Part shown: in pieces, positions 44,480-54,701 of the stretch
Numbering within the stretch: position 1 is the stretch's first letter
Layout: every line of letters begins with the position of its first letter
NCBI RefSeq assembly: GCF_900104025.1
Contig: NZ_FNIQ01000003.1
Location: 186,001-250,000, forward strand
DNA from: Geodermatophilus sp. DSM 45219
Lineage (GTDB): Bacteria; Actinomycetota; Actinomycetes; Mycobacteriales; Geodermatophilaceae
Reading direction: 5' to 3'
DNA length: 64,000 nt
The notes under the pieces: generated by a model
Database searches by the model: none
Told to the model about the DNA's origin: nothing
The model's input: the letters and a program-made list of their open reading frames with translations, nothing else
Made by a program: the position numbers and the translations under genes

Positions 44480-44544
44480 GACTGGTCTTCGCGTCCAGCC
44501 GTCCTACGGGTTCACCTCCGCGGTAACGGTTCAGTAACAGTAGG

Positions 44545-45237
44545 TCAGCGCAGTCCGGCCTGCCGGCGGGCGGTCATCGCCCGGTACCACTCCGACGACG
44601 GCCGCAGCGCGAGCGCGACGATGCCGACGACCGTCAGCAGCAGCGAGATCACCGACAGCGCGTCGAGGAACCCGGTGCTCGCCCCGGCGGCGCCCAGGCC
44701 GGCCAGGCCGGCCAGCACGCTGAGCCCGCCCAGCACGAAGAGCACGATGCGCGCCCAGTTGCGCCCCTTCCAGGCGAACCAGATGAACAGCGCCTGGAGT
44801 GCGACGAGCAGCAGCCCGAGCACCGCACCGATCAGCAGGCTGGCCCGGACGACGTCCTCGGTGACCAGCGGGTCGTTCGCCGTGGCCACCGTCTCGGCGA
44901 CCAGGCCGTCGAGGTCGGTGAACTGCAGCAGCGAGCCGATGAGCCCGAGGATCAGCGTGGCCATGAAGGCCCCGACGCCCACCCGCACCGTCGTGGGCCG
45001 CTCCGGCGCCTCCTGCGGGAAGCCGTGGCCGGGCGCCGGGGCGTTCGCGTACCCGTACGGCGGCGGGGCCTGCCACCCCTGCTGGGGTGGGTTCTGCCAG
45101 CCCTGCTGGGGGTCCTGCCAGCCCTGGGGCGGCGGGGGCGGCTGCCAGTTCTGCCCGGGCGGCGCCTGCCATCCCGGCTGTTCCTGCGGCGGCTGCCACC
45201 CCTGGTGCGGGTCCTGGCCGCCCTGCCCTGACGTCAT
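44545..45237 (-). CDS. Pro/Gln/Trp-rich membrane protein of unknown function
   Basis: This 230-residue protein has a cytoplasmic low-complexity N-terminus of about 80 residues, rich in repeated GW(Q)xPP-type units (GWQPP, GWQAPP, GWQDPQQ, GWQNPPQQ). Four hydrophobic segments follow (FMATLILGLIGSLLQ, LLIGAVLGLLLVALQALFIW, IVLFVLGGLSVLAG, LLLTVVGIVALAL). Such proline-rich tetraspan proteins are common in actinobacteria; some are scaffolds for cell-envelope machines, but the role here is unknown. The ATG at 45237 follows GGGAG. Confidence 0.8.
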   Translation of the reverse strand: MTSGQGGQDPHQGWQPPQEQPGWQAPPGQNWQPPPPPQGWQDPQQGWQNPPQQGWQAPPPYGYANAPAPGHGFPQEAPERPTTVRVGVGAFMATLILGLIGSLLQFTDLDGLVAETVATANDPLVTEDVVRASLLIGAVLGLLLVALQALFIWFAWKGRNWARIVLFVLGGLSVLAGLAGLGAAGASTGFLDALSVISLLLTVVGIVALALRPSSEWYRAMTARRQAGLR

Positions 45238-45378
45238 CGTGCACTCCCTGTTCACTCGTCGGATCCCGCCCGCGATGATCACCCACCCCGCGACCCCGGG
45301 CCAGGGTCACGCGTCGATCGAGACCCGATCGGAGTGGATCGCGGCCGGTGGACGGGCAGCGGGCCCGGTGACGTGCTG

Positions 45379-45443
45379 GAAAGGCCCTGCTGCAGGAGCC
45401 CGCCCCGAGCGACTGCGAGGGGTGGGGGCAGGAGGGCCGTTCC

Positions 45444-45446
<3 letters not shown>
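45379..45446. repeat. Dispersed hairpin repeat, copy 6 (after clpB)
   Basis: A GC-rich element with GCCCTGCTGCAGG and GGGGGCAGGAGGGC arms related to copy 7. It reaches the clpB stop codon and probably helps end that transcript. Confidence 0.6.
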
Positions 45447-48032
<2,586 letters not shown>

Positions 48033-48096
48033 GGCGTGTGGGGGCGGTCCTCTCGGGAGGGGCCGGACGTCCGGCCCGGGTGCTGTCGAGCTGTCC

Positions 48097-48122
48097 AACG
48101 ACCGAAGGGTTGAGTCTGTTCC
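48097..48122 (-). promoter_or_regulatory. SigR/SigH-type promoter of clpB
   Basis: On the minus strand GGAACA (complement of 48117-48122) is followed after 16 nt by CGTT (complement of 48097-48100), that is GGAAC-N18-GTT. This matches the consensus for thiol-oxidative/heat stress sigma factors SigR (Streptomyces) and SigH (mycobacteria). The predicted transcript would start about 55 nt before the clpB ATG. Confidence 0.65.
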
Positions 48123-48129
48123 ACTCAAC
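48109..48129. promoter_or_regulatory. HAIR-like HspR operator upstream of clpB
   Basis: GTTGAGT-N7-ACTCAAC is a perfect inverted repeat differing from the HspR consensus CTTGAGT-N7-ACTCAAG only at the outermost base pair. It overlaps the -35 element of the SigR/SigH-type promoter, so HspR binding should block it. Confidence 0.8.
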
Positions 48130-48219
48130 TCCACCGATCTCCTCCTCCCCGACCAGCGCGTTCCCCTCTCAGGGTCACGACGCGGGGGGCAACCCCCGGT
48201 ACCCCAGTGGATTGACCCC

Positions 48220-48225
48220 TAGAAT
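48220..48225 (+). promoter_or_regulatory. Possible -10 box giving a leaderless OhrR transcript
   Basis: TAGAAT ends 7 nt before the ATG at 48233, the spacing expected when transcription starts at the start codon. No convincing -35 box is visible. Weak evidence. Confidence 0.3.
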
Positions 48226-48232
48226 CTGAAGG

Positions 48233-48676
48233 ATGACGCGTCTCCCGGCTCCGAGCGCGGTCCTCGAGGACCAGTTGTGCTTCGCGCTCTACGCCGCCTC
48301 CCGGGCGATGACCGCGCGCTACCGCCCGCTGCTCGACGCCATCAACCTCACCTATCCGCAGTACCTCGTGATGATGCTGCTGTGGGAGGAGGACAACCAG
48401 ACCGTCGGTCAACTGGGTGCCCGCCTCTCACTCGACAGCGGCACGCTGTCCCCGTTGCTCAAGCGGCTCACCAGCGCCGGCCTGGTCACCCGCCACCGCC
48501 GGGTGGAGGACGAGCGCTCGGTGGCCATCGTGCTGACCGACGACGGCCGCGCGCTGAAGGACAAGGCGACCGCGATCTCCGAGGAGATCATCTGCGCGCT
48601 CGGCATGGACCGCGACGAGTTCGCGGACCTCAAGGCCAAGCTCGCCCTGGTCACCGAGCGGGTCACCACCAACTGA
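48233..48676 (+). CDS. MarR-family regulator, OhrR-type organic peroxide sensor
   Basis: This 147-residue winged-helix repressor has the OhrR N-terminal pattern LEDQLCFALYAASRAM with the peroxide-sensing Cys16. LTYPQYLVMMLLWEE and a DNA-recognition region (GTLSPLLKRL, then a wing with RHRRVEDERS) follow. Oxidation of the cysteine by organic hydroperoxide normally releases DNA. An OsmC-family peroxidase gene 68 nt downstream on the same strand is the expected target. It is divergent from clpB. Confidence 0.88.
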   Translation: MTRLPAPSAVLEDQLCFALYAASRAMTARYRPLLDAINLTYPQYLVMMLLWEEDNQTVGQLGARLSLDSGTLSPLLKRLTSAGLVTRHRRVEDERSVAIVLTDDGRALKDKATAISEEIICALGMDRDEFADLKAKLALVTERVTTN

Positions 48677-48744
48677 CGGCCGTTGGGTTGTCCACCACGG
48701 ACCGGGGTAGCGCACTCGCGACACACCCGTCCCGAGGAGGACCC

Positions 48745-49182
48745 ATGCCCACTCGTACCGCGCGCACGGCCTGGAACGGCACCCTGCAGGAGGGCTCCGG
48801 CGAGGTCGAGCTCTCCAGCTCCAAGGTCGGCACCTACCACGTCTCGTTCCCCAAGCGCGCCGCCGAGGACGCCGACGGCACGACGAGCCCCGAGGAGCTC
48901 ATCGCGGCCGCGCACTCGTCGTGCTTCGCGATGGCCCTGTCGAACGAGATCGCCAAGGCCGGCGGCACCCCGCAGTCGCTCGAGGTCGCAGCGGACGTCA
49001 CCCTGGGCCAGAAGGACGGCGGCCCGCACATCACGAAGATCGCGATCACCGTCCGCGGTGAGGTCGAGGGCCTCGACGCCGCCGGCTTCGAGCAGGCCGC
49101 CCAGGCCGCCAAGGCCGGCTGCCCGGTGAGCAAGGCGCTGGCCGGCGTCGACGAGATCAGCCTGGACGCCACGCTCGAGTAG
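48745..49182 (+). CDS. OsmC/Ohr-family peroxiredoxin
   Basis: This 145-residue thiol peroxidase has the paired redox cysteines Cys60 in AAHSSCFAMALS and Cys126 in AKAGCPVSKAL. It reduces organic hydroperoxides as a dimer. The order of segments fits the OsmC subgroup. The ATG at 48745 follows a GAGGAGG site. With the OhrR-type gene upstream it forms a peroxide response pair. A dispersed hairpin repeat begins right after the stop. Confidence 0.92.
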   Translation: MPTRTARTAWNGTLQEGSGEVELSSSKVGTYHVSFPKRAAEDADGTTSPEELIAAAHSSCFAMALSNEIAKAGGTPQSLEVAADVTLGQKDGGPHITKIAITVRGEVEGLDAAGFEQAAQAAKAGCPVSKALAGVDEISLDATLE

Positions 49183-49183
49183 G

Positions 49184-49248
49184 AGAAGGACCCTCCTGCC
49201 CCCCGCCACTCGCAGGCTCGCGTCGGGCCCCTGCAGGAGGGCCGTTCC
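49184..49248. repeat. Dispersed hairpin repeat, copy 7
   Basis: CCCTCCTGC near the left end pairs with GCAGGAGGG near the right end, with a CACTCGCAGGCTCGCG loop shared with other copies. It fills the gap between the convergent OsmC and lipid-kinase genes. Confidence 0.7.
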
Positions 49249-49254
49249 AGTCGG

Positions 49255-50181
49255 TCACCGGGGCGGCGGCACGAGCACCGACCAGCCGTGCCGCCGGACC
49301 CGCCAGGTCCGCGCCGCGACGCCCTCCTCGACCTCGCCGTCCGCGTCGAGGTCGATCGGGCCCCCGGTGACCGTCACCCGGGCGCCCCGCAGCACCAGGA
49401 CGTCGGGCCGGTCGACGTGCTCCCCGGTCGCGAGTGCCGCCGCGAAGGCGGCGCGGGCCACCGGTCCGGTGGCGACCGACACCACCACGTCGGCCAGCCC
49501 GTCGTCCGGTGCGGCGTGCGGGGCCAGCGGCGTCCCGCCGCCGATCGAGCGGCCGGTGCAGACGCCGAGCATGAGCACGTCGCAGGTGCCGTCGGCCGCC
49601 CAGCCCTCCGCCGGGTGCGCGGCGACCCGGCCGTCGACCTCCACCCGGAGCGGCCACCCGGCGCTCGTCACCCCGGCCAAGGCCGCGCCGACCGGGTAGG
49701 CGGCCACCCCGAGGCGCTCCTTGAGCCGGTGGGCCTGCGCTCCGGCCCGCGCACCGACGCCGGCGTGCACCGCGTTGACCACCAGCCCACCGGCGTCGTC
49801 GACCAGCAGGTCCAGCGGCCGGGCCCGGCCGGCGAGGACGGCGGCGGCGCCCTCCACCGCGTCCAGCGGCAGGCCGAGGGTCCGCGCCAGGTCGTTGCCG
49901 GTGCCGCGCGCGAGGATGCCCACCGGCTCGGCCGGGTCGAGCCCGCCCGCGCGGTCCAGGGCCCGCGCCACGGCGTGCACCGAACCGTCCCCGCCGAGCA
50001 CGACGACCCGCCGTCCGTCGCGGGCCGCGAGCGCCTCGTCCAGCTCGGCCCGCGACCCGGTGGCGGCCACCTCGACGTCCGCGCCGGTGCGCAGCGTCGC
50101 GACCGCGGCCTCGACGGCGCCGTCCCCGGCCGTGCCGGCGGACCGGTTGACCACCACCAGCAGCCGGGACCCGTCGCTCAC
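49255..50181 (-). CDS. Diacylglycerol kinase-family lipid kinase
   Basis: This 308-residue kinase of the DAGK/YegS/sphingosine-kinase fold has VVVNRSAGTAG at the N-terminus, the nucleotide motif GGDGS at 63-67 and the G-T-G-N-D-L-A-R motif near residue 95. A C-terminal beta-sandwich with PIDLDADGE follows. It phosphorylates a lipid or diacylglycerol at the membrane; the real substrate is not evident. It is monocistronic with a GTG start at 50181, and lies between repeat copy 7 and a long hairpin. Confidence 0.9.
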   Translation of the reverse strand: MSDGSRLLVVVNRSAGTAGDGAVEAAVATLRTGADVEVAATGSRAELDEALAARDGRRVVVLGGDGSVHAVARALDRAGGLDPAEPVGILARGTGNDLARTLGLPLDAVEGAAAVLAGRARPLDLLVDDAGGLVVNAVHAGVGARAGAQAHRLKERLGVAAYPVGAALAGVTSAGWPLRVEVDGRVAAHPAEGWAADGTCDVLMLGVCTGRSIGGGTPLAPHAAPDDGLADVVVSVATGPVARAAFAAALATGEHVDRPDVLVLRGARVTVTGGPIDLDADGEVEEGVAARTWRVRRHGWSVLVPPPR

Positions 50182-50303
50182 CGGCGCACCGTAGCCGAGG
50201 AGGTGATCACCCGGGCCCGAACCGCCCCGGACTCCCTCGGGAGTGACGGCCTCCGCGCCGCTCGGGCCGGGACGCGCCGTGCTGCCCTCGGTCCGCCGAG
50301 GTC

Positions 50304-50350
50304 GAACGCCGATGGCCCAGGACCGCGGCGGTCCTGGGCCATCGGCGTTC
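50304..50350 (-). terminator. 23-bp perfect hairpin downstream of the FAD/Fe-S dehydrogenase gene
   Basis: The arms 50304-50326 and 50328-50350 are perfectly complementary around a single central base. It lies about 48 nt past the stop codon at 50398 and ends the aminotransferase/dehydrogenase transcript. Confidence 0.8.
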
Positions 50351-50397
50351 AGCGGTGTCCGGCCACGTCCGGGGAGCGCCCCCGGCTCACGAGGGCC

Positions 50398-53307
50398 TCA
50401 CGCGAGGGCCTGCAGCACCAGCTCCATCGGGTGCTGCGCGGTGCGCTGCGTGCCGTGGTGGATCTGCTGCCGGCAGGAGACGCCGGTCGCGGCGATCACC
50501 GCGTCGGCGTCGGCGGCGCGGACCGCGGGGAACAGCCGGTCCTCCCCCACCTGCATGGACACGTCGTAGTGCTCGGACTCGAAGCCGAACGACCCCGCCA
50601 TGCCGCAGCAGCCGGCGTCGAGCTCCTGCACCGTGACGCCGGGGATCCGCTGGAGCAGTGCGACGGTCGCCGCCGTCCCGGCCTCGGCCTTCTGGTGGCA
50701 GTGGCCGTGGAAGACGATCGTCCGCCCGGACAGCGGGTTGTCCTCCCGCAGCCGGAGCCGGCCCGCGTCGATCGCCTCGACCAGCAGCTCCTCGGGCAGC
50801 CGCACGCGGCCCGCCACGTCCCGGACGTTCGGGTCGTCGGGGAGCAGCTCGACGTGCTCGGACCGCAGCGTGAGGATGCAGGAGGGCTCGCACCCGACGA
50901 TCGGCGATCCGGGCTCGGACCCCGCGCACAGGTTGGCCGCGAGCTTCGCGGCCTTGCCGCGGGCGTCGTCCAGCAGCCCCTTGGAGATGCTCGGGCGGCC
51001 GCAGCAGCCCTGGCTCTCCAGCCGCACCGAGTGGCCGGCGGCCTCCAGCAGCCGGACGACGGCCTGCCCGATGCCCGGCTCGGTGTAGCTGGTGAACGAG
51101 TCCGCGAGCAGCGTGACCGGCCCCGCGGTGGGGGTGGCCGGCGCCCGGTGCTTGCGGAACCAGCGCGCCAGCGTCTGCCGGTGGAAGACCGGCAGGTCCC
51201 GCTGCCGGGCGATGCCGAGCCGGGAGTCCATCAGCGCCCGCAGCGGCGTGATCCGGCCCGGCAGGTTGGACAGCGGCGCGGTCGCCGAGCCGAGCTTGTT
51301 GAGCGTGCGGATGGCGCCGAAGGCCCGCGAGCGCAGCGGGGTGCCGTGGACGTCGTGCTTGGCCGCCAGCGCCTCGGCCTTCAGCGCGCTCACGTCCACG
51401 CCCAGCGGGCACTCGCTCTTGCACGCCTTGCACATCAGGCACAGGTCCAGCGCCTCGTGCAGCCGCTCGTCGGCCAGCGCGGTGTGCGGGTCGGGGTCGC
51501 TGAGCGCCTTGACGATCGCGTTGGCCCGGCCGCGGGTGGAGTGCTCCTCCATCCGCGTCGCGATGTAGGAGGGGCACATCGCGCCGGAGGTCGACTTCCG
51601 GCACAGCCCGATGTTCATGCACCGGTCGGCCGCGCCGAACATCCCGCCGACGACGTCGAACTGCAGCCGGGTGCGCAGCGGGCCGGGCTCCGGCCGGCTG
51701 GCGTCACGCAGGTGGTCGGTCATCGACGGCGAGTCGACGATCTTGCCGGGGTTCAGCCGGCCCTCGGGGTCGAACACCGCCTTGACCTGCCGGAAGGCCT
51801 CGTACAGCTCGTCGCCGAACAGCTCGCGGTTGAACTCACTGCGGGCCAGGCCGTCGCCGTGCTCGCTGGAGTTGACCCCGCCGTACTCGCGGACGAGGTC
51901 CTTGACCTCCACCGCGACCGAGCGCATGACCTCCACCTGGCCAGGCTGGGTGAGGTCGACGAAGGGCCGGATGTGCAGGCAACCGACCGAGCAGTGCCCG
52001 TAGAAGCCGGCCTCCAGGCCGTGCCGGTCCAGCACGTCCTTGAACCGGGCGGTGTACTCCGCCAGGTGCTTGGGGTCGACGGCGGTGTCCTCGACGAAGG
52101 CCAGCGGCCGGCGGGCGCCGACGGAGTTGGCCATGAGCAGGCCCAGAGCGGACTTGCGCACCTTGAGCAGCGCGGCCTGCTGGGCGGGGGTCACCGCGCG
52201 CAGCGTGTGGTAGCCGTGCCCGTTGCGCTCCCACAGGGCGGTCAGCTCGTCCATCTGGGCGACCAGCCCGGCCTCGTCGTCCCCGGTGAAGGAGACGAAC
52301 AGCAGCGCGTCGGGGTCGCCGACCAGGATCCTGCCCAGCCCGGCGTACTCGATCTTCTGCCGGGAGAGGTCGAGGATCGTCCGGTCCAGCAGCTCGACCT
52401 GGGCCGGGTCGCAGGTCAGCGCGTCCTCGGTGGCGTTGATGGCGCCCTGGACGGTCTCGAAGTGGCCGACCGCGAAGACCGTCCGCGACGGCTTGGGCAC
52501 CAGCCCGACCCTCGCCGAGGTGACGATGGCCAGCGTGCCCTCGGACCCGACGATGAACTTGGCCAGGTCGAACGGAGCCCCGTCGGCCAGCCGGTCGAGC
52601 CGGTAGCCCCCGGCCCGCCGCCAGAACTGCGGGAAGCCGGTCTGGATCGCCGCGGCGTGCTCGGTGACCAGCTCGGGCAGCCGGCGGTAGACCTGCGCCT
52701 CGAGGGTGTCGCCCTGCGCGCGGCGGGCCCGCTCGGCCTCGTCGACGACCCCGAAGGTCGCCGTCGACCCGTCGGCGAGGACGACGTCGACCTCCTGGAC
52801 GTGGTCGATGGTCATGCCGAAGCGCACCGACCCGCTGCCGGCGGAGTTGTTGCCGATCATCCCGCCGATCGTCGCCCGGTTGGACGTCGAGGTGTCCGGC
52901 CCGAACATCAGCCCGTGCCGGGCCGCGGCGCGGTTCAGGTCGTCCTGCACCACGCCCGGCTCGACCCGGGCGGTGCGGCCCTCGGGGTCCAGCTCGGTGA
53001 TCCGGTGCATGTGCCGGGACAGGTCGAGCACCAGCCCCGGGCCGACCGTCTGGCCGGCCAGGCTGGTGCCCGCGCCGCGGGCGAGGACCGGGACGCCGGC
53101 CTCCCCCGCCAGCCGGACGGCGGCGGCGACGTCGGCGGTGTGCCGCGGGTAGGCCACGCCCAGCGGCGTCATCGCGTACATCGAGGCGTCCTGGCTGAAC
53201 AGGTGCCGCGTGTAGTCGTCGAAGGCGACCTCGCCGTCCAGCGCGCGGGTCAGCTCCCGCTCCAGCTCGTCCGCACCGGTCGCGGTGCGCTCCGGCGCGG
53301 TGGTCAC
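50398..53307 (-). CDS. Fused FAD-binding and Fe-S-binding 2-hydroxyacid dehydrogenase (YdiJ/D-lactate dehydrogenase type)
   Basis: This 969-residue protein fuses a GlcD-like FAD domain to a GlcF-like iron-sulfur part. The FAD loop LARGAGTSLAGQTVGPG and NRATIGGMIGNNSAGS lie in the first third. Two 4Fe-4S motifs follow in the middle (CMNIGLCRKSTSGAMCP and CLMCKACKSECP), then CCG domains (CCGRPS and CCGMAGSFGFE). Relatives oxidise D-lactate, glycolate or D-2-hydroxyglutarate and pass electrons to the respiratory chain. The GTG at 53307 overlaps the aminotransferase stop by 4 nt. Confidence 0.92.
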   Translation of the reverse strand: MTTAPERTATGADELERELTRALDGEVAFDDYTRHLFSQDASMYAMTPLGVAYPRHTADVAAAVRLAGEAGVPVLARGAGTSLAGQTVGPGLVLDLSRHMHRITELDPEGRTARVEPGVVQDDLNRAAARHGLMFGPDTSTSNRATIGGMIGNNSAGSGSVRFGMTIDHVQEVDVVLADGSTATFGVVDEAERARRAQGDTLEAQVYRRLPELVTEHAAAIQTGFPQFWRRAGGYRLDRLADGAPFDLAKFIVGSEGTLAIVTSARVGLVPKPSRTVFAVGHFETVQGAINATEDALTCDPAQVELLDRTILDLSRQKIEYAGLGRILVGDPDALLFVSFTGDDEAGLVAQMDELTALWERNGHGYHTLRAVTPAQQAALLKVRKSALGLLMANSVGARRPLAFVEDTAVDPKHLAEYTARFKDVLDRHGLEAGFYGHCSVGCLHIRPFVDLTQPGQVEVMRSVAVEVKDLVREYGGVNSSEHGDGLARSEFNRELFGDELYEAFRQVKAVFDPEGRLNPGKIVDSPSMTDHLRDASRPEPGPLRTRLQFDVVGGMFGAADRCMNIGLCRKSTSGAMCPSYIATRMEEHSTRGRANAIVKALSDPDPHTALADERLHEALDLCLMCKACKSECPLGVDVSALKAEALAAKHDVHGTPLRSRAFGAIRTLNKLGSATAPLSNLPGRITPLRALMDSRLGIARQRDLPVFHRQTLARWFRKHRAPATPTAGPVTLLADSFTSYTEPGIGQAVVRLLEAAGHSVRLESQGCCGRPSISKGLLDDARGKAAKLAANLCAGSEPGSPIVGCEPSCILTLRSEHVELLPDDPNVRDVAGRVRLPEELLVEAIDAGRLRLREDNPLSGRTIVFHGHCHQKAEAGTAATVALLQRIPGVTVQELDAGCCGMAGSFGFESEHYDVSMQVGEDRLFPAVRAADADAVIAATGVSCRQQIHHGTQRTAQHPMELVLQALA

Positions 53308-54479
53308 GGCCGCTGCAGGCGGTCGAGGGCGGCCTGGAGGCCGGTGGGGTCGATCGCGACGCCGCTGCGGACCAGGCCCATCTGCACGCCCGCGAGGGTG
53401 CCGGCGAGCGTGAGGTCGTTGAAGTGGCCGAGGTGCCCGATCCGGAACACCTTGTCGGCCAGCTTGCCCAGGCCCGCCCCCAGCGACATGTCGTACTCGC
53501 GCAGGATCAGGTCCCGCACCGCGTCCGCCCCACCGTCGGGCATCCAGATGGCGGTCAGCGACCCGGAGTACTCCCGCTCGTCGAGCGCCAGCACCTCCAG
53601 CCCCCAGCCGCGCACCGCGGCACGGGTGGCCTCGGCGTGCCGGGTGTGCCGGGCGTAGACCTGCGCCAGGCCCTCCTCGGCCATCATGAGCAGGGCCTCG
53701 CGCAGCCCGTAGAGCAGGTTGGTGGCCGGCGTGTAGGGCCAGAAGCCGCGCTCGTTGGCGGCGATGATGGGCGCCCAGTCGAAGAAGGAGCGGGGCAGGC
53801 CGGCGGTCTTGCTCGCCTGGAGGGCCTTCTCGCTGACGGCGTTGAAGCTCAGCCCGGGCGGGAGCATGAGCCCCTTCTGGGAGCCCGCGACGGTGACGTC
53901 GACGCCCCAGCCGTCGTGCTCGTACTCGATGCTGCCCAGCGAGGAGATGGTGTCGACCAGCAGCAGCGCCGGGTGGTCGGCGGCGTCCAGCGCGGCCCGG
54001 ATCTCCGGTACCCGGCTGGTGACCCCGGTGGAGGTCTCGTTGTGGACCACCATGACGGCCTTGATCTCGTGGCCGGTGTCGGCGGCCAGCCGCTCGCGCG
54101 CGGCGTCCGGGTCGGCGCCGTGCCGCCAGTCGCCGGGGACGAACTCGACCTGCAGGCCGAGCCGGTGCGCCATGTCCTGCCAGAGCGTGGCGAAGTGGCC
54201 GGTCTCGAAGGCCAGCACCCGGTCGCCCGGGGACAGCGTGTTGGTCAGCGCCGCCTCCCAGGCGCCGGTGCCCGAGGCCGGGTAGAAGACGACCGGCTGG
54301 GTCGTCCCGAAGACCGGCTTGACCGCCTCGAGGACCTCCAGGCCCAGCGCGGCGAACTCCGGGCCGCGGTGGTCGATCGTCGGTGCGGCCATCGCGCGGA
54401 GCACGCGGTCGGGCACGTTGGTCGGCCCGGGGATCTGCAGGAAGTGACGGCCACCGGTGCCCGTCGCCGTGGTCGGCAT
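53304..54479 (-). CDS. Alanine/serine-glyoxylate aminotransferase
   Basis: This 391-residue class-V PLP aminotransferase has the PGPTNVP N-terminus, SGTGAWEAAL, the DTISSLG aspartate region and the PLP-binding Lys202 in VAGSQKGLMLPPG. It transfers the amino group of serine or alanine to glyoxylate to make glycine. It is coupled by a 4-nt overlap to the 2-hydroxyacid dehydrogenase gene, which could supply glyoxylate from glycolate. The upstream region holds two copies of the proposed IclR palindrome. Confidence 0.92.
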   Translation of the reverse strand: MPTTATGTGGRHFLQIPGPTNVPDRVLRAMAAPTIDHRGPEFAALGLEVLEAVKPVFGTTQPVVFYPASGTGAWEAALTNTLSPGDRVLAFETGHFATLWQDMAHRLGLQVEFVPGDWRHGADPDAARERLAADTGHEIKAVMVVHNETSTGVTSRVPEIRAALDAADHPALLLVDTISSLGSIEYEHDGWGVDVTVAGSQKGLMLPPGLSFNAVSEKALQASKTAGLPRSFFDWAPIIAANERGFWPYTPATNLLYGLREALLMMAEEGLAQVYARHTRHAEATRAAVRGWGLEVLALDEREYSGSLTAIWMPDGGADAVRDLILREYDMSLGAGLGKLADKVFRIGHLGHFNDLTLAGTLAGVQMGLVRSGVAIDPTGLQAALDRLQRP

Positions 54480-54542
54480 CGCATCGCCTCTCGCCAGGAC
54501 GGTCCGGGCGACGCGCCCGGACTCCACGATGCGGGACGCTAC

Positions 54543-54557
54543 TCCCACATGGTGGAG
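54543..54557. promoter_or_regulatory. Putative IclR operator, copy A
   Basis: TCCCACATGGTGGAG lies 64 nt upstream of the aminotransferase ATG. It differs from copy B (54641-54655) only by transitions at four positions and keeps the dyad symmetry. Confidence 0.5.
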
Positions 54558-54640
54558 CCGTGTCGAGGAGCCTCGAACGGGCTGTGAGCCTTGACACAGG
54601 CGTTCCCCGTGCCTTGGATGTCCGATGAGCGAAAGACGCT

Positions 54641-54655
54641 TTCCACATAGCGGAA
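54641..54655. promoter_or_regulatory. Putative IclR operator, copy B
   Basis: TTCCACATAGCGGAA is an inverted TTCC/GGAA pair, 47 nt before the transporter start in the divergent promoter region. It closely matches the copy at 59337-59351 next to the IclR gene. Confidence 0.6.
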
Positions 54656-54701
54656 CTTGGGCGGCGCCGGTGCGCTCCGCCCCGACGACCAGGGGCCAAC
54701 G

